Part shown: one piece after another, positions 1 to 8,532 of the stretch
Position numbering within the stretch: the first letter of the stretch is position 1
How the letters are laid out: every line of letters begins with the position of its first letter
Source: Oscillospiraceae bacterium
GTDB taxonomy: Bacteria; Bacillota; Clostridia; Oscillospirales; Oscillospiraceae
Length of the DNA: 15,026 nt
Direction of reading: 5' to 3'
Assembly: GCA_009785655.1 (NCBI GenBank)
Contig: WQVW01000011.1
Location: 1 to 15,026, forward strand
Program-made: the position numbers and the translations under genes
The notes under the pieces: generated by a model
What the model was told of the DNA's origin: nothing
The model's input: the letters and a program-made list of their open reading frames with translations, nothing else
Database searches by the model: none

Positions 1-275
1 CAAAGTTTAAGCCATGCCAATTTTTTCCCGATAATGCTGTCTTTAATCCACCAGATTACTGCTCCCAGCAAAATCCCTCTGATCATTTGACCAATCAATA
101 CCGCACCCATGCTGATTTCGTACAAAGGTCTAAAACCCATCAGTTCTACTATACTTTCTGCATAATCAAAAGTTAGGGGTGCAGCAATTAAAGCGACAAC
201 CATGTAAGTAATAACTTGCGCCGCTATTACTTTCGTAAAAAATCTGAATTTTTCGTTTGAGATAAGTTTAGCCAT
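1..275 (-). CDS. Partial small membrane protein, C-terminus beyond the left edge
   Basis: An open frame reads leftward from an ATG at 275-273 and gives about 91 residues without a stop before the window ends. The start overlaps the last 8 bases of the merR-like gene (ATGGCTAA holds both the ATG and the upstream TAA), so translation is probably coupled and the two genes form one unit. After a basic N-terminus (MAKLISNEKF) there are two hydrophobic stretches, about residues 14-35 and 59-80, the second followed by a basic patch (IIGKK). It is therefore probably an integral membrane protein. I do not recognise a named family and see no catalytic motif in the visible part. By context it is a likely target or partner of the membrane-anchored regulator encoded before it, but that is inference from the overlap alone. 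Confidence 0.7.
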   Translation of the reverse strand, partial: MAKLISNEKFRFFTKVIAAQVITYMVVALIAAPLTFDYAESIVELMGFRPLYEISMGAVLIGQMIRGILLGAVIWWIKDSIIGKKLAWLKL

Positions 276-1014
276 TGTTTTCGGCTCCCCTTATCTGCTT
301 TTGCTTCCGTAAAACACACCAATCTTCATTCCTGCATTCAGGACAAGTCATCCAGCGCACTTTGGCGTTTCCCACGCTGAAAAACGCCCGCCTCAGTGAT
401 GGCTTAAAAATTGAGTCACAATTGGGACAAATAAACACATAATCTTTTAGGTGAAACGCTGAAATCAACAAACTAATTATCGAGACAGATACATATACCG
501 CAAGTCCCCACCAGATACGTAATGCTGCAAGCCACACCATGAACGCAAACCCTAAAGCCGATGCACCCCATATTACAATTTGAATTTTATGCAGCTTTTT
601 CTTATTGCCAACCTTACGCTTTCTTTCCATAATGCCTTCTATGCCAAGAATAGTATTTGCCGGGATAATTGCTTTATCGCGGATGCTTTCTTTGATGACA
701 TTTATCATTTCTAACTGCTTCTGCCGCTCGTCAATTTCGTCAGCAAGCATTTTCACTCGTTCGTCAAGTAATAAGGTAAGAATTTTTCCTGATAACTCAC
801 TTTCCAAAACGCTTTTGATAGAGTTTAGCGAGAGCCCAATTGCTTTAAGCGTACAGATAAGTTGAAACTTGCGCAAATCATCGTCGTTGTATATCCGCCT
901 GCCACCTTCGGTCAAATCGGATGGATGCAAGATACCTTTGGTATCGTAAAATTGCACCGTCCGCACCGAAACATTACACAATTTAGCCATTTCTCCGGTC
1001 GTGTAGTTTGACAT
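268..1014 (-). CDS. MerR-family transcriptional regulator with two membrane helices and a C-terminal zinc ribbon
   Basis: The 248-residue product opens with a MerR-type winged helix-turn-helix (residues 4-72). YTTGEMAKLCNVSVRTVQFY and the GGRRIY wing are typical, with the DLRKFQLI...LSLNSI region following. Next comes a charged, probably coiled-coil stretch (about 75-112), a basic linker (RKRKVGNKKK, 131-140), two hydrophobic segments (about 143-164 and 166-187), and a CPNC...CPEC pair (C196, C199, C224, C227) that fits a zinc ribbon. The start at 1014 is chosen because GAAAGGAGG lies six bases upstream. An ATG at 1047 would add 11 residues and place that ribosome site inside the gene. MerR proteins usually act as dimers that twist a long promoter spacer. 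The ligand is unknown, and the classic metal-binding cysteines of MerR or ZntR are not obvious. It reads into the overlapping membrane-protein gene. Confidence 0.85.
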   Translation of the reverse strand: MSNYTTGEMAKLCNVSVRTVQFYDTKGILHPSDLTEGGRRIYNDDDLRKFQLICTLKAIGLSLNSIKSVLESELSGKILTLLLDERVKMLADEIDERQKQLEMINVIKESIRDKAIIPANTILGIEGIMERKRKVGNKKKLHKIQIVIWGASALGFAFMVWLAALRIWWGLAVYVSVSIISLLISAFHLKDYVFICPNCDSIFKPSLRRAFFSVGNAKVRWMTCPECRNEDWCVLRKQKQIRGAENNG

Positions 1015-1037
1015 AGAAACCTCCTTTCGAGGGCAAC

Positions 1038-1074
1038 AATATCGCATAACGTAGCGTCACAAACAATAGGTGAC
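1038..1074 (-). promoter_or_regulatory. Possible promoter and operator of the merR-like gene
   Basis: On the minus strand TTGTTT (1066-1061) and GATATT (1043-1038) are separated by 17 bases and lie just upstream of the GGAGG ribosome site. Matches to the consensus are modest: 3 of 6 and 4 of 6. An inverted repeat, GTCAC-N9-GTGAC (1056-1074), overlaps the -35 and is a plausible operator, perhaps for autoregulation. The spacer is not the 19-20 bases typical of MerR-activated promoters. The palindrome is directly visible; its role is inferred. Confidence 0.3.
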
Positions 1075-1078
1075 ATTA

Positions 1079-1120
1079 GGGGATTTTTTATATTACGCAG
1101 GGGGACTTTTTATATTGCAG
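1079..1120. repeat. Imperfect tandem direct repeat between polC and merR
   Basis: Two adjacent copies of about 20-22 bases, at 1079-1100 and 1101-1120, share the pattern GGGGA-(T-rich)-TTTTTATATT-(A)CGCAG/GCAG. The second copy also takes part in a perfect inverted repeat, TTTATAT-N6-ATATAAA, at 1109-1128. The block lies just after the polC stop and upstream of the merR-like promoter, so it could end polC transcription, bind a regulator, or be a chance AT-rich repeat. No canonical GC-rich terminator follows polC. Confidence 0.5.
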
Positions 1121-1152
1121 TATATAAATTTTCTGCGCAACCGCCACATCTC

Positions 1153-4100
1153 CTAAAACAGCGAAATCTGACTCGTCTCCGGCAAATCCCGCAATGCGCC
1201 GAGCGATTTGAGTTGCTCAAGATGTGTTTTAGATACTTTTGTACACGCGGCGGAGATGTCTTCAATCGAAATGAACTCCCGCCCTTTTCTGTTTTCCGCG
1301 ATATCATGCGCCGCCGTCTCGCCGAGTCCCCCTATTGCGATAAACGGCGCCCTCAACTTATGTTCTCCGGCCAAAAGAAATTTCACCGGGTCAGATTCAT
1401 ATAGGTCAACACTCGCAAACTCGAATCCGCGCATGTAGAATTCGTAACATGCCTCCAGCGTTGTCAGCAAGTCTTCCTCTTTTGTCTTCGCGTCAGGATT
1501 GTTCTTGATCTCTCTGATCTTGGCTTTGACCGCATCTATACCATGTATCATGCATTCCGCATCAAAGCTGTCTTTTTGGCTGCGCCGATAGAAATAAGCG
1601 CTGTAGAACGCGAGCGGCTTATGCACCTTGAACCACGCGATTCTGAACGCCATCATGACATACGCCACCGCGTGTGCTTTCGGAAACAGATACTTTATTT
1701 TCTGGCAAGATTCAATATACCAATCCGGCACCCCGGCCTTCTCCATCTCCGCGCGCGCACCGTCTGGCAATCCTTTGCCTTTGCGGACATTTTCAGAAAT
1801 TTTGAAGGCAAACCGGTCGTCCAGGCCTTTTTTTATCAGATAAAGCATAATATCATCCCGGCAGCTAATCGTCTCAGCTACCGTCGCTTTCCCGGACAGG
1901 ATTAGATCCTTAGCGTTACCAAGCCACACGTCCGTTCCGTGAGAGTATCCGGACAGCCGCACAAGCGTGTCAAAATTTTCAGGTTGCGTATCGCATAACA
2001 TCTGCCGTGTAAAGCCCGTGCCAAATTCCGGGATGCCTATCGAACCCGTCGCGCCGATGACGTCATCATCCTCCTCAAGACCGAGCGGTTCAGGGGACGT
2101 GAATATCGCCATCGTCTGCGGGTCATCCAGACTTATTTCCCGGGCATTTACAGCTGTTAAATCCTCCAACATTTTTATCATCGTCGGGTCATCGTGCCCC
2201 AATTCGTCCAGCTTTAGCAGATTATCCTCCATACAATGATAATCGAAATGTGTGGTGATAACGCCTTTATCTTTACTGTCGGCCGGGTGCTGGGCGGGAC
2301 AGAAATCGGTGATCTCCATATCCTGCGGGATAACAATCAACCCACCCGGGTGTTGCCCTGTCGTCCGCTTGACGCCGACACATCCGCGTGACAACCGATT
2401 TTCTTCAGCTTTGGTGACGGTTTTGTTCAACGCTTCAAGATACTTTTTTACATAACCGTACGCCGTCTTCTCCGCAACTGTACCGATTGTCCCGGCCCGA
2501 AACACATGCTCTGCCCCGAAAAGCTCCGTTGTATATTTATGCGCTTCCGCCTGATATTCACCGGAAAAGTTTAGATCAATATCGGGGACTTTGTCTCCAT
2601 CAAATCCGAGAAATGTCTCGAACGGGATATTAAATCCATCTTTGACATATTGCGCCCCGCAATTGGGACAATTTGCGTCCGGCATATCGGCACCGCATCC
2701 CCAGTTTTCACCGGATTCAAAGTCCGATTTTTGGCATTTAGGGCACCTATAGTGCGCCGGCAATGCATTGACTTCCGTTATCCCCGCCAGAAACGCGACG
2801 ACTGAAGAACCGACACTGCCGCGTGAACCAACGAGATATCCATGTTCCATCGAATCTGCCACAAGTTTCTGCGCCGTCATATAGATGACGTCGTAGTTGC
2901 GGTTCAATATATCGTTAAGCTCCGTTTCCACACGGGACATCACAACTTCCGGCGGTGAGCCTCCGTAGAGCTCCGCCAACTTGTCATTCACAAGCTTTTT
3001 TAAATCTTCCGCACTTCGCTCGATCTTCGGCGCAAAAAGTTTTTTCGCCGGTGGCAGCGGGCTCACCACCGCGCACATGTCGGCGATCATTTGCGTATTT
3101 TTTATGACCACCTCATACGCCGTTTCTTCTCCAAGATACGAAAATTCCTCCAGCATTTCGTCCGTGGTCTTAAAATATATCGGCAGTTCATCGTCAAAGT
3201 TCTCAAAACCTTTAGATGCCAGCAATACACTCCGGAAAACCTCATGCTCTGGGTCAAGAAAATGCGTGTCAGATGTCGCGGCAACCGGTTTATTGAGTTC
3301 TTTGCCGAGTGCTACGATCCGCCGGTTAAAGTCCCGCAATGCTTCCACGCTTTTCACCCGCGGCCTGTCCCCTGCAAGCATAAACATGTTGTTGCATATC
3401 GGCTGAATTTCAAGATAGTCATAAAATTCGGCCAGTCTCCTCAATTCCAAGGAGCTCCGTTTTTCCGCCACCGCCTCAAACACCTCTCCGGATTCGCAGG
3501 CGGAGCCTATGATCAATCCCTCTCTATGCTGCGCCAGCACACTTTTGCGAATGACCGGGAATCTGTCAAAATCCTCCAGGTGGCTTTTGGTAACAAGCTT
3601 ATACAGATTGTTAATGCCGGTCTGGTTCTTCGCTAACAGGATGATATGTTTGTACTTCATCCGTCCCCTTTTCGCCCCGCCGGGACGATTCTCGCGCAGG
3701 AAACTTAAATGCTCATTTATCCGGGACAAATCCGTCACACCGTCTTTTATCAGACGTTTGCTCATCTCTATAAAAATATGCGCCGTCACGCCGGCATCTT
3801 CAAATGCCCGGTGGTGGTTGAAGTCCGTGCGGCCAAAATGCGCCGCCACGGTATCCAGTTTGTGATTCTTCAGTTCCGGCAATACCCTGCGGGCGATTGC
3901 CACCGTGTCTATATAATTCGGCGTATATGCGATTCCATGTTTTTGGCAGGCCTCATAGATAAATCCCACGTCAAAATTCGCGTTATGGGCGACGAGCGTC
4001 CGGCCTTTGGCAAACGCCAAAAACGCCATCACTGCGTCTTTCTGCGATGGCGCACCCTGTACATCCGTATCCGTTATGCCCGTCAGCTTTGTGATCTCAT

Positions 4101-5157
4101 ACGGAATCGGGCGATCGGGATCCACATAGGTACTGAACGTGTCAATCTGCTCACCGTCTTTCACCACAACAGCACCAATTTCAAGCATCCTGTCCTCCAC
4201 GGGGGACAGCCCTGTTGTCTCAACATCGAACACCACAAATTCGCCATCCGTCAGTGATTCTGTCAATCCCGCGTCGGCGAATACAGCCGTGTTGAAGTCC
4301 ATGTCATTGATGTAATAGCCCTCTATGCCGTAGATCACTTTTATCTTGTCCCCGGCGGCGGCAAACGCGTCTGGGAATGAGTGAACCACACCGTGGTCTG
4401 TAATCGCAATCGCCGGGTGCCCCCATTCAATGGCACGGGTGATCACTGCTTTGGTATCCGTCAGCGCATCCAGTGCCGACATTTTTGTGTGTAAATGCAG
4501 TTCCACGCGTTTTTCAGCCGCGGTATCCTTTTTCGATTCTTTTTCAGCCACCGTGATGTTGATCGGTTCCAACGTCAAATCCCCATCGTATCGACTTAAT
4601 CCAAGATTACCGGAAACGCTCAACCACATCCCTTTTTTTATGCCGTTGACTACCTTTTCCGCCGTTTTATCCGTCATAAATTTTGAGATATGTATCGTAC
4701 CCGTAAAATCCGTCAGGTCGAAACTCAGCACCCACGCGCCGCGTTTTTCTATCAGCCTGCTGGACACATCGCACACTTCGCCCTGTACCGTTACTTTGCC
4801 GAGATCCAGGTTCAGCTCCCCTATCGGCGTCAATGTCGGTGCTTTTACATGCCTGCCCATAATCACGGCGGAAGGCTTCTCGGCAGACTTGGATCCTTCT
4901 TCTTTTTTGCCATTTTCAGCGACCCGGGCATAAACAACCTCCGCCGTAACCGCCTCAAGGCCGTATTCCCCGGCTATCATGCTCTCTACGGCTCTTATCG
5001 CAGCTGGGGGGACAGGAACAATCAACGACAACGTTAAATGCATCGCGGTTCGCGGTTTGTTTACAGTGGCTGAAACAACCCGCGCGCCGCTTAAATCATG
5101 CCTGGTATCATCCGCGCAGAATGGAAACATATCGTAAAACAACACCGATTCGCTCAA
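1153..5157 (-). CDS. polC: DNA polymerase III alpha subunit, Gram-positive PolC type
   Basis: This is the replicative polymerase of low-GC Gram-positive bacteria, with its own 3'-5' proofreading exonuclease. The 1334 residues show the PolC order: a short N-terminal domain (1-80), an OB fold (about 120-205), and a PHP domain starting at VELHLHTKMSALDAL (218-232). That domain is interrupted by a DEDDh exonuclease with DVETTG (D311, E313), HNANFD (D396) and HHRAFED (H449, D454). PHP then resumes to about 690. The polymerase core has VGSRGSVGSS (776-785), a zinc site (C805, C808, C830, C833), the catalytic pair PDIDLNF (D859, D861) and LKLDELGHDD (D984). The C-terminus ends in QISLF, a sliding-clamp-binding pentapeptide. 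It is about 100 residues shorter than the B. subtilis protein, mainly in the N-terminal linker. The start is TTG at 5157, sharing TTGA with the ispG stop behind a GGGGGAG ribosome site. It is the last gene of the operon. Confidence 0.97.
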   Translation of the reverse strand: MSESVLFYDMFPFCADDTRHDLSGARVVSATVNKPRTAMHLTLSLIVPVPPAAIRAVESMIAGEYGLEAVTAEVVYARVAENGKKEEGSKSAEKPSAVIMGRHVKAPTLTPIGELNLDLGKVTVQGEVCDVSSRLIEKRGAWVLSFDLTDFTGTIHISKFMTDKTAEKVVNGIKKGMWLSVSGNLGLSRYDGDLTLEPINITVAEKESKKDTAAEKRVELHLHTKMSALDALTDTKAVITRAIEWGHPAIAITDHGVVHSFPDAFAAAGDKIKVIYGIEGYYINDMDFNTAVFADAGLTESLTDGEFVVFDVETTGLSPVEDRMLEIGAVVVKDGEQIDTFSTYVDPDRPIPYEITKLTGITDTDVQGAPSQKDAVMAFLAFAKGRTLVAHNANFDVGFIYEACQKHGIAYTPNYIDTVAIARRVLPELKNHKLDTVAAHFGRTDFNHHRAFEDAGVTAHIFIEMSKRLIKDGVTDLSRINEHLSFLRENRPGGAKRGRMKYKHIILLAKNQTGINNLYKLVTKSHLEDFDRFPVIRKSVLAQHREGLIIGSACESGEVFEAVAEKRSSLELRRLAEFYDYLEIQPICNNMFMLAGDRPRVKSVEALRDFNRRIVALGKELNKPVAATSDTHFLDPEHEVFRSVLLASKGFENFDDELPIYFKTTDEMLEEFSYLGEETAYEVVIKNTQMIADMCAVVSPLPPAKKLFAPKIERSAEDLKKLVNDKLAELYGGSPPEVVMSRVETELNDILNRNYDVIYMTAQKLVADSMEHGYLVGSRGSVGSSVVAFLAGITEVNALPAHYRCPKCQKSDFESGENWGCGADMPDANCPNCGAQYVKDGFNIPFETFLGFDGDKVPDIDLNFSGEYQAEAHKYTTELFGAEHVFRAGTIGTVAEKTAYGYVKKYLEALNKTVTKAEENRLSRGCVGVKRTTGQHPGGLIVIPQDMEITDFCPAQHPADSKDKGVITTHFDYHCMEDNLLKLDELGHDDPTMIKMLEDLTAVNAREISLDDPQTMAIFTSPEPLGLEEDDDVIGATGSIGIPEFGTGFTRQMLCDTQPENFDTLVRLSGYSHGTDVWLGNAKDLILSGKATVAETISCRDDIMLYLIKKGLDDRFAFKISENVRKGKGLPDGARAEMEKAGVPDWYIESCQKIKYLFPKAHAVAYVMMAFRIAWFKVHKPLAFYSAYFYRRSQKDSFDAECMIHGIDAVKAKIREIKNNPDAKTKEEDLLTTLEACYEFYMRGFEFASVDLYESDPVKFLLAGEHKLRAPFIAIGGLGETAAHDIAENRKGREFISIEDISAACTKVSKTHLEQLKSLGALRDLPETSQISLF

Positions 5158-6209
5158 CTATTTTCTCCCCCATTAATCGCGGTAAAAAGCTCGTCCACAA
5201 GCTTGTCCATCGTGACTTTTTTATGTATTTTGCCCTTTTTGAAAAGAACGCCTTCATCAACGCCGCCGGCAATGCCGAAGTCCGCTCTGGACGCCTCCCC
5301 CGGCCCATTGACGCCACAGCCCATCACGGCCACGGTAATGGATTGATCCAGCTTAGCCAGCCGTTTTTCAACTTCTTCGGCAATTGGTATCAGCTCAATC
5401 CCGCATCTGCCGCATGTCGGACAGGATATCAGCTCCGGCCCCGCGCGCAATCCTAACGCTTTCAAGATCGCAACTCCGGCCCGCACTTCCGCTTCCGGCG
5501 GCGCAGTGAGTGATACTCTGATGGTGTCGCCGATGCCGTCCGCCAAAAGGCTGCCGATGGCGATGGACGATTTCACTGTCCCCATATATTCCGTCCCCGC
5601 CTCGGTCACACCCACGTGCAGTGGATAGTCCGTTCTCTCGTGCAGCAGTCTGTATGCCGCAATGGTGTCTTTTACAGATGTGGATTTTACAGAGATGCAG
5701 ATATCGTTAAAATCACACGCGTTCAACATGGCGATGTGACCCATCGCACTCTCAAACATCGCCTCCGGCGTGACGCCGCCGTATTTTGCCAAGATTCCTT
5801 TTTCGATGCTGCCGCTGTTGACGCCAACGCGTATCGGTATCCCTCTATCCGCCGCGATGGCGGCAACTGCCCGGACGTTGTCCATTCCGCCTATATTACC
5901 GGGGTTTATCCGAAGCCCGTCCGCACCGGCCTCAGCCGCACGAATGGCAAGTTTATAATCAAAATGTATGTCAGCCACAATAGGGATTCCTGTGCGTTTC
6001 TTGATCTCTTTAATAGCACTTGCGGACTCTATATCCGGTACAGCGATTCTGACAATATCACAACCTGTGCTTTCCAGTACATTTATTTGCGCGGCTGTCG
6101 CCGCAAAATCGGCCGTTTTTGTATTCGTCATAGACTGTACAGTGACCCGCGTGCCGCCGCCGATTTTCACGCCGCCCACCGTTATCTGCCGTTTGATTTT
6201 ATCCGCCAT
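5154..6209 (-). CDS. ispG: 4-hydroxy-3-methylbut-2-enyl diphosphate synthase (flavodoxin/ferredoxin)
   Basis: This enzyme converts methylerythritol cyclodiphosphate to HMBPP, the penultimate step of the MEP isoprenoid pathway, using a [4Fe-4S] cluster. The 351-residue product has the TIM-barrel start (VGGVKIGGGTRVTVQSMTNT), VADIHFDYKLA and LRINPGNIGG. The cluster ligands match those of E. coli: C263 and C266 in SCPTCGRC, C298 in MGCGVNGPGE, and the catalytic glutamate E305. The extra cysteine C269 is next to the cluster motif. The start is ATG at 6209, six bases after GGGAG. An upstream TTG (6224) would add five residues and swallow that site. The start lies 11 bases inside the end of rseP, and the stop overlaps polC by 4 bases, so coupled translation is likely at both ends. 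In B. subtilis proS occupies this position. Confidence 0.96.
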   Translation of the reverse strand: MADKIKRQITVGGVKIGGGTRVTVQSMTNTKTADFAATAAQINVLESTGCDIVRIAVPDIESASAIKEIKKRTGIPIVADIHFDYKLAIRAAEAGADGLRINPGNIGGMDNVRAVAAIAADRGIPIRVGVNSGSIEKGILAKYGGVTPEAMFESAMGHIAMLNACDFNDICISVKSTSVKDTIAAYRLLHERTDYPLHVGVTEAGTEYMGTVKSSIAIGSLLADGIGDTIRVSLTAPPEAEVRAGVAILKALGLRAGPELISCPTCGRCGIELIPIAEEVEKRLAKLDQSITVAVMGCGVNGPGEASRADFGIAGGVDEGVLFKKGKIHKKVTMDKLVDELFTAINGGENS

Positions 6210-7278
6210 TGCCCGCTCCCACAATCCTTAACACATCATTTATAAGCATAAACGCCATGAATCCCATCAGCAAAACCATCGCTGCCGTGTGGATATATCC
6301 CTCATACTTCGGATCTAGCTTCCGGCGCGTTATTTTTTCTATTACCCACGATATAAACAAGAACAGAATCCTGCCGCCGTCCAATGCCGGAATCGGCAAA
6401 AGGTTCATCACTGCCAGATTAACGCCGATAAACGCCGTCATATACGCAATATTGCCTAACCCTGCTCTCACCGTCGGTGCTGACTGTCCGATATTGCCCA
6501 TTTCACCGATAATACCCACTGCGCCATGCATATCCCGCACGCCGAAAGCCCCGCTAATAAGCTCCGCCAAGCTCACGCGTATAATTCGCACGTAGTTAAT
6601 CGCGGTATATCCAGAATACCGCAGTCGCTGCCACGTGGTGCCTTCTATGCTGTTAAACGTGATCCCGAACCTCATCACTGTTTCGCCGGTTTCCGTTTCA
6701 AACTCTCGCCGCTCTAATGGGAATCTGTTTCGCGTGATCCGCTCTCCGTCACGCAGAATCACAAGATCTACCACACCGTCTCCCCTGTTCTCGGCCAAAT
6801 TCATGAACATGTGGAAATCATCGGCATAGAACAGCCGCTCTCCATTAATGGACACGATGGTATCCCCCACCATCAGACCCTGCTCCCCTGCATTGGGGAA
6901 GCTGTCGTCTAATGATACGATCGTCGTCCCGCCGAATCCTTGGGCACCGGCGAAGAGTATCACGATGATAATAAATGCCGCAATAAAGTTAGCAGCACCG
7001 CCTGCGGCCAGGATAATCACACGCCGCCAGCGGCTCTGCGCCGTGAATGACCTACTGTCTGTTGCCTCCTCGTCCTCTTCCATCGCGCAAAATCCGCCGA
7101 ACGGAAGCAGCCGCAGGGTATACAGCGTCTCTTTCCCTTGCTTTTTCAATATTTTCGGCCCCATGCCGATGGCAAACTCATTCACCCGCACACCCAAAAG
7201 CTTCGCCGCTATAAAATGCCCCAATTCATGCACCGCTATAAGTACGCCAAACGCTATGATCGCTATCGCAATAAACAT
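6199..7278 (-). CDS. rseP: RIP metalloprotease RseP/RasP (site-2 protease family)
   Basis: This is an intramembrane zinc protease that cuts transmembrane substrates such as anti-sigma factors and leftover signal peptides. The 359-residue sequence has the zinc motif HELGH (H17, E18, H21) in the first membrane helix. A second hydrophobic segment lies at about 87-110. One PDZ domain spans about 117-185, with the usual GLMVGDTIVSINGE carboxylate-binding region. The third zinc ligand lies in NLLPIPALDGGR (D300), followed by a last helix (about 330-350). One PDZ is the arrangement of B. subtilis RasP; E. coli RseP has two. The ATG at 7278 has only a weak ribosome site (AAAGGG, about 11 bases away). 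A small hairpin lies in the 47-base gap after dxr. Confidence 0.95.
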   Translation of the reverse strand: MFIAIAIIAFGVLIAVHELGHFIAAKLLGVRVNEFAIGMGPKILKKQGKETLYTLRLLPFGGFCAMEEDEEATDSRSFTAQSRWRRVIILAAGGAANFIAAFIIIVILFAGAQGFGGTTIVSLDDSFPNAGEQGLMVGDTIVSINGERLFYADDFHMFMNLAENRGDGVVDLVILRDGERITRNRFPLERREFETETGETVMRFGITFNSIEGTTWQRLRYSGYTAINYVRIIRVSLAELISGAFGVRDMHGAVGIIGEMGNIGQSAPTVRAGLGNIAYMTAFIGVNLAVMNLLPIPALDGGRILFLFISWVIEKITRRKLDPKYEGYIHTAAMVLLMGFMAFMLINDVLRIVGAGNGG

Positions 7279-7298
7279 TAATTAACTTGCCCTTTCTG

Positions 7299-7315
7299 CC
7301 ATCTTCTTAAGATGG
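7299..7315 (-). other. Small inverted repeat between dxr and rseP
   Basis: CCATCTT and AAGATGG form a perfect 7-base stem with a 3-base loop, just ahead of the rseP ribosome site. No T-run follows on the minus strand, so it is unlikely to be a strong terminator. It could slow translation start, affect mRNA processing, or mean nothing. Confidence 0.35.
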
Positions 7316-7325
7316 AGCTAAAACT

Positions 7326-8480
7326 TTATGACGCGGCATGTGATTCCGTCACAAATTGCTTTGCTTGTTTGTCCGCCGCTATTAAATCTTCTAAAGAAGG
7401 TTCCTCAATATAAGCTATGTTATCCAGTGCCGCACAAACCGATTCATAAATCCCATAGAATCCAATTTCCCCTGCCAGAAAACGTGCCACCGCCGCTTCA
7501 TTCGCGCCGTTCATAACTGCCGGAGCGGTTCCACCCGCTTTGGCGGCTTCTATCGCCAGACTCAAGCAGGGAAACGCATTGAAATCCGGCGGTTCAAACG
7601 TCAATCCGGAAGAAAGCTTTGTCAAATCCAGCGTGTCAACCAGCGAGGGGCGTCGCTCCGGATATGTCAGCGCGTACTGTATCGGCAGACGCATATCCGG
7701 CTGCGCCAGCTGCGCGATGACTGAGTTGTCGTTGAATTCCACCATTGAATGCACGATACTCTCCGGATGTACGACGATATCAATTTTTTCAGGCGGGATA
7801 CCAAATAGGTGTGCCGCCTCAATCAACTCCAGTCCCTTGTTCATCATTGTTGCAGAATCTATTGTAATTTTTTCGCCCATGCGCCAATTCGGGTGGCGCA
7901 ACGCCATTTCAGGCGTGACTCTGGCAAGTTCCCCCTTGCTCCACCCCCTGAACGGCCCACCGGACGCTGTTAAAATCAGCTTTTTTACATACTCCGGCTT
8001 TTCCGCTTTCAGGCACTGGAACAATGCCGAATGCTCTGAGTCCACAGGAATTATCTCAGCACCCCGCGCTTTCGCGGCTTTCATTACAACGCTGCCTGCG
8101 CACACAAGGGTCTCTTTATTCGCAAGCGCTATAGTCCGGCCTTGTTCAATCGCCGCAAGTGTCGGAATAAGCCCCACCGTGCCGACAACCGCCGTAACAA
8201 CCGTTGACGCCCCCTCAACACACGCAGCCTCGACAAGTCCATCAACACCGGCAACCACCCGCACATCCATGTCTCGCACGCTTGCTTTGAAGTCTTGGGC
8301 GGCGGCATCGTCAAAAACAGCAACAACATCCGGCTTGAATTTCCGCGTCTGGTCTTCAAGAAGCTTTATGTTTTTATAAGCACCCAAAGATCGGACGCTT
8401 ATGCCCAAAAGTTCCGCCGTCTCAAGCGTTTGCCGCCCGATTGACCCGGTTGAGCCGAGCAGTGCAATCGCGTTTGTCAT
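7326..8480 (-). CDS. dxr: 1-deoxy-D-xylulose 5-phosphate reductoisomerase
   Basis: This enzyme converts DXP to 2-C-methyl-D-erythritol 4-phosphate with NADPH and a divalent metal, the committing step of the MEP pathway and the target of fosmidomycin. The 384 residues are close to the family norm. Visible motifs are the NADPH loop LLGSTGSIGRQTLE (7-20), ALANKETLV (118-126), the metal ligands D147 and E149 in PVDSEHSALFQCL, TASGGPFRGW (171-180), and HPNWRMGEKITIDSATMMNKGLE with E218 as third metal ligand. HPESIVHSMVE (238-248) is also present. The ATG at 8480 lies six bases after AAGGGAG. Gaps of about 50 bases separate it from cdsA and rseP. With ispG in the same operon, this supplies precursor for UppS. 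Confidence 0.97.
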   Translation of the reverse strand: MTNAIALLGSTGSIGRQTLETAELLGISVRSLGAYKNIKLLEDQTRKFKPDVVAVFDDAAAQDFKASVRDMDVRVVAGVDGLVEAACVEGASTVVTAVVGTVGLIPTLAAIEQGRTIALANKETLVCAGSVVMKAAKARGAEIIPVDSEHSALFQCLKAEKPEYVKKLILTASGGPFRGWSKGELARVTPEMALRHPNWRMGEKITIDSATMMNKGLELIEAAHLFGIPPEKIDIVVHPESIVHSMVEFNDNSVIAQLAQPDMRLPIQYALTYPERRPSLVDTLDLTKLSSGLTFEPPDFNAFPCLSLAIEAAKAGGTAPAVMNGANEAAVARFLAGEIGFYGIYESVCAALDNIAYIEEPSLEDLIAADKQAKQFVTESHAAS

Positions 8481-8532
8481 ATCTGTCTCCCTTGCTGTTT
8501 AGATGATATTCGAGTGTTGCACCAAAAATGAA

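Noticed and set aside
1015..1047. Upstream ATG for the merR-like gene, adding 11 residues
   Set aside because: The strong GGAGG site would then lie inside the gene, and MerR proteins normally start a few residues before the helix-turn-helix, as the ATG at 1014 does.
3091..4257. Several plus-strand frames of 118-182 codons opposite polC
   Set aside because: They overlap one another and lie wholly inside a polC frame with intact exonuclease and PHP motifs, so they are shadows.
5616..6245. Plus-strand open frame of 209 codons opposite ispG
   Set aside because: It is antisense to ispG with its complete Fe-S motif and resembles no family.
7540..8379. Long plus-strand open frame of 279 codons opposite dxr
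   Set aside because: It is fully antisense to a gene with all DXR motifs, has a low-complexity Ser/Ala-rich product and no ribosome site I could see.
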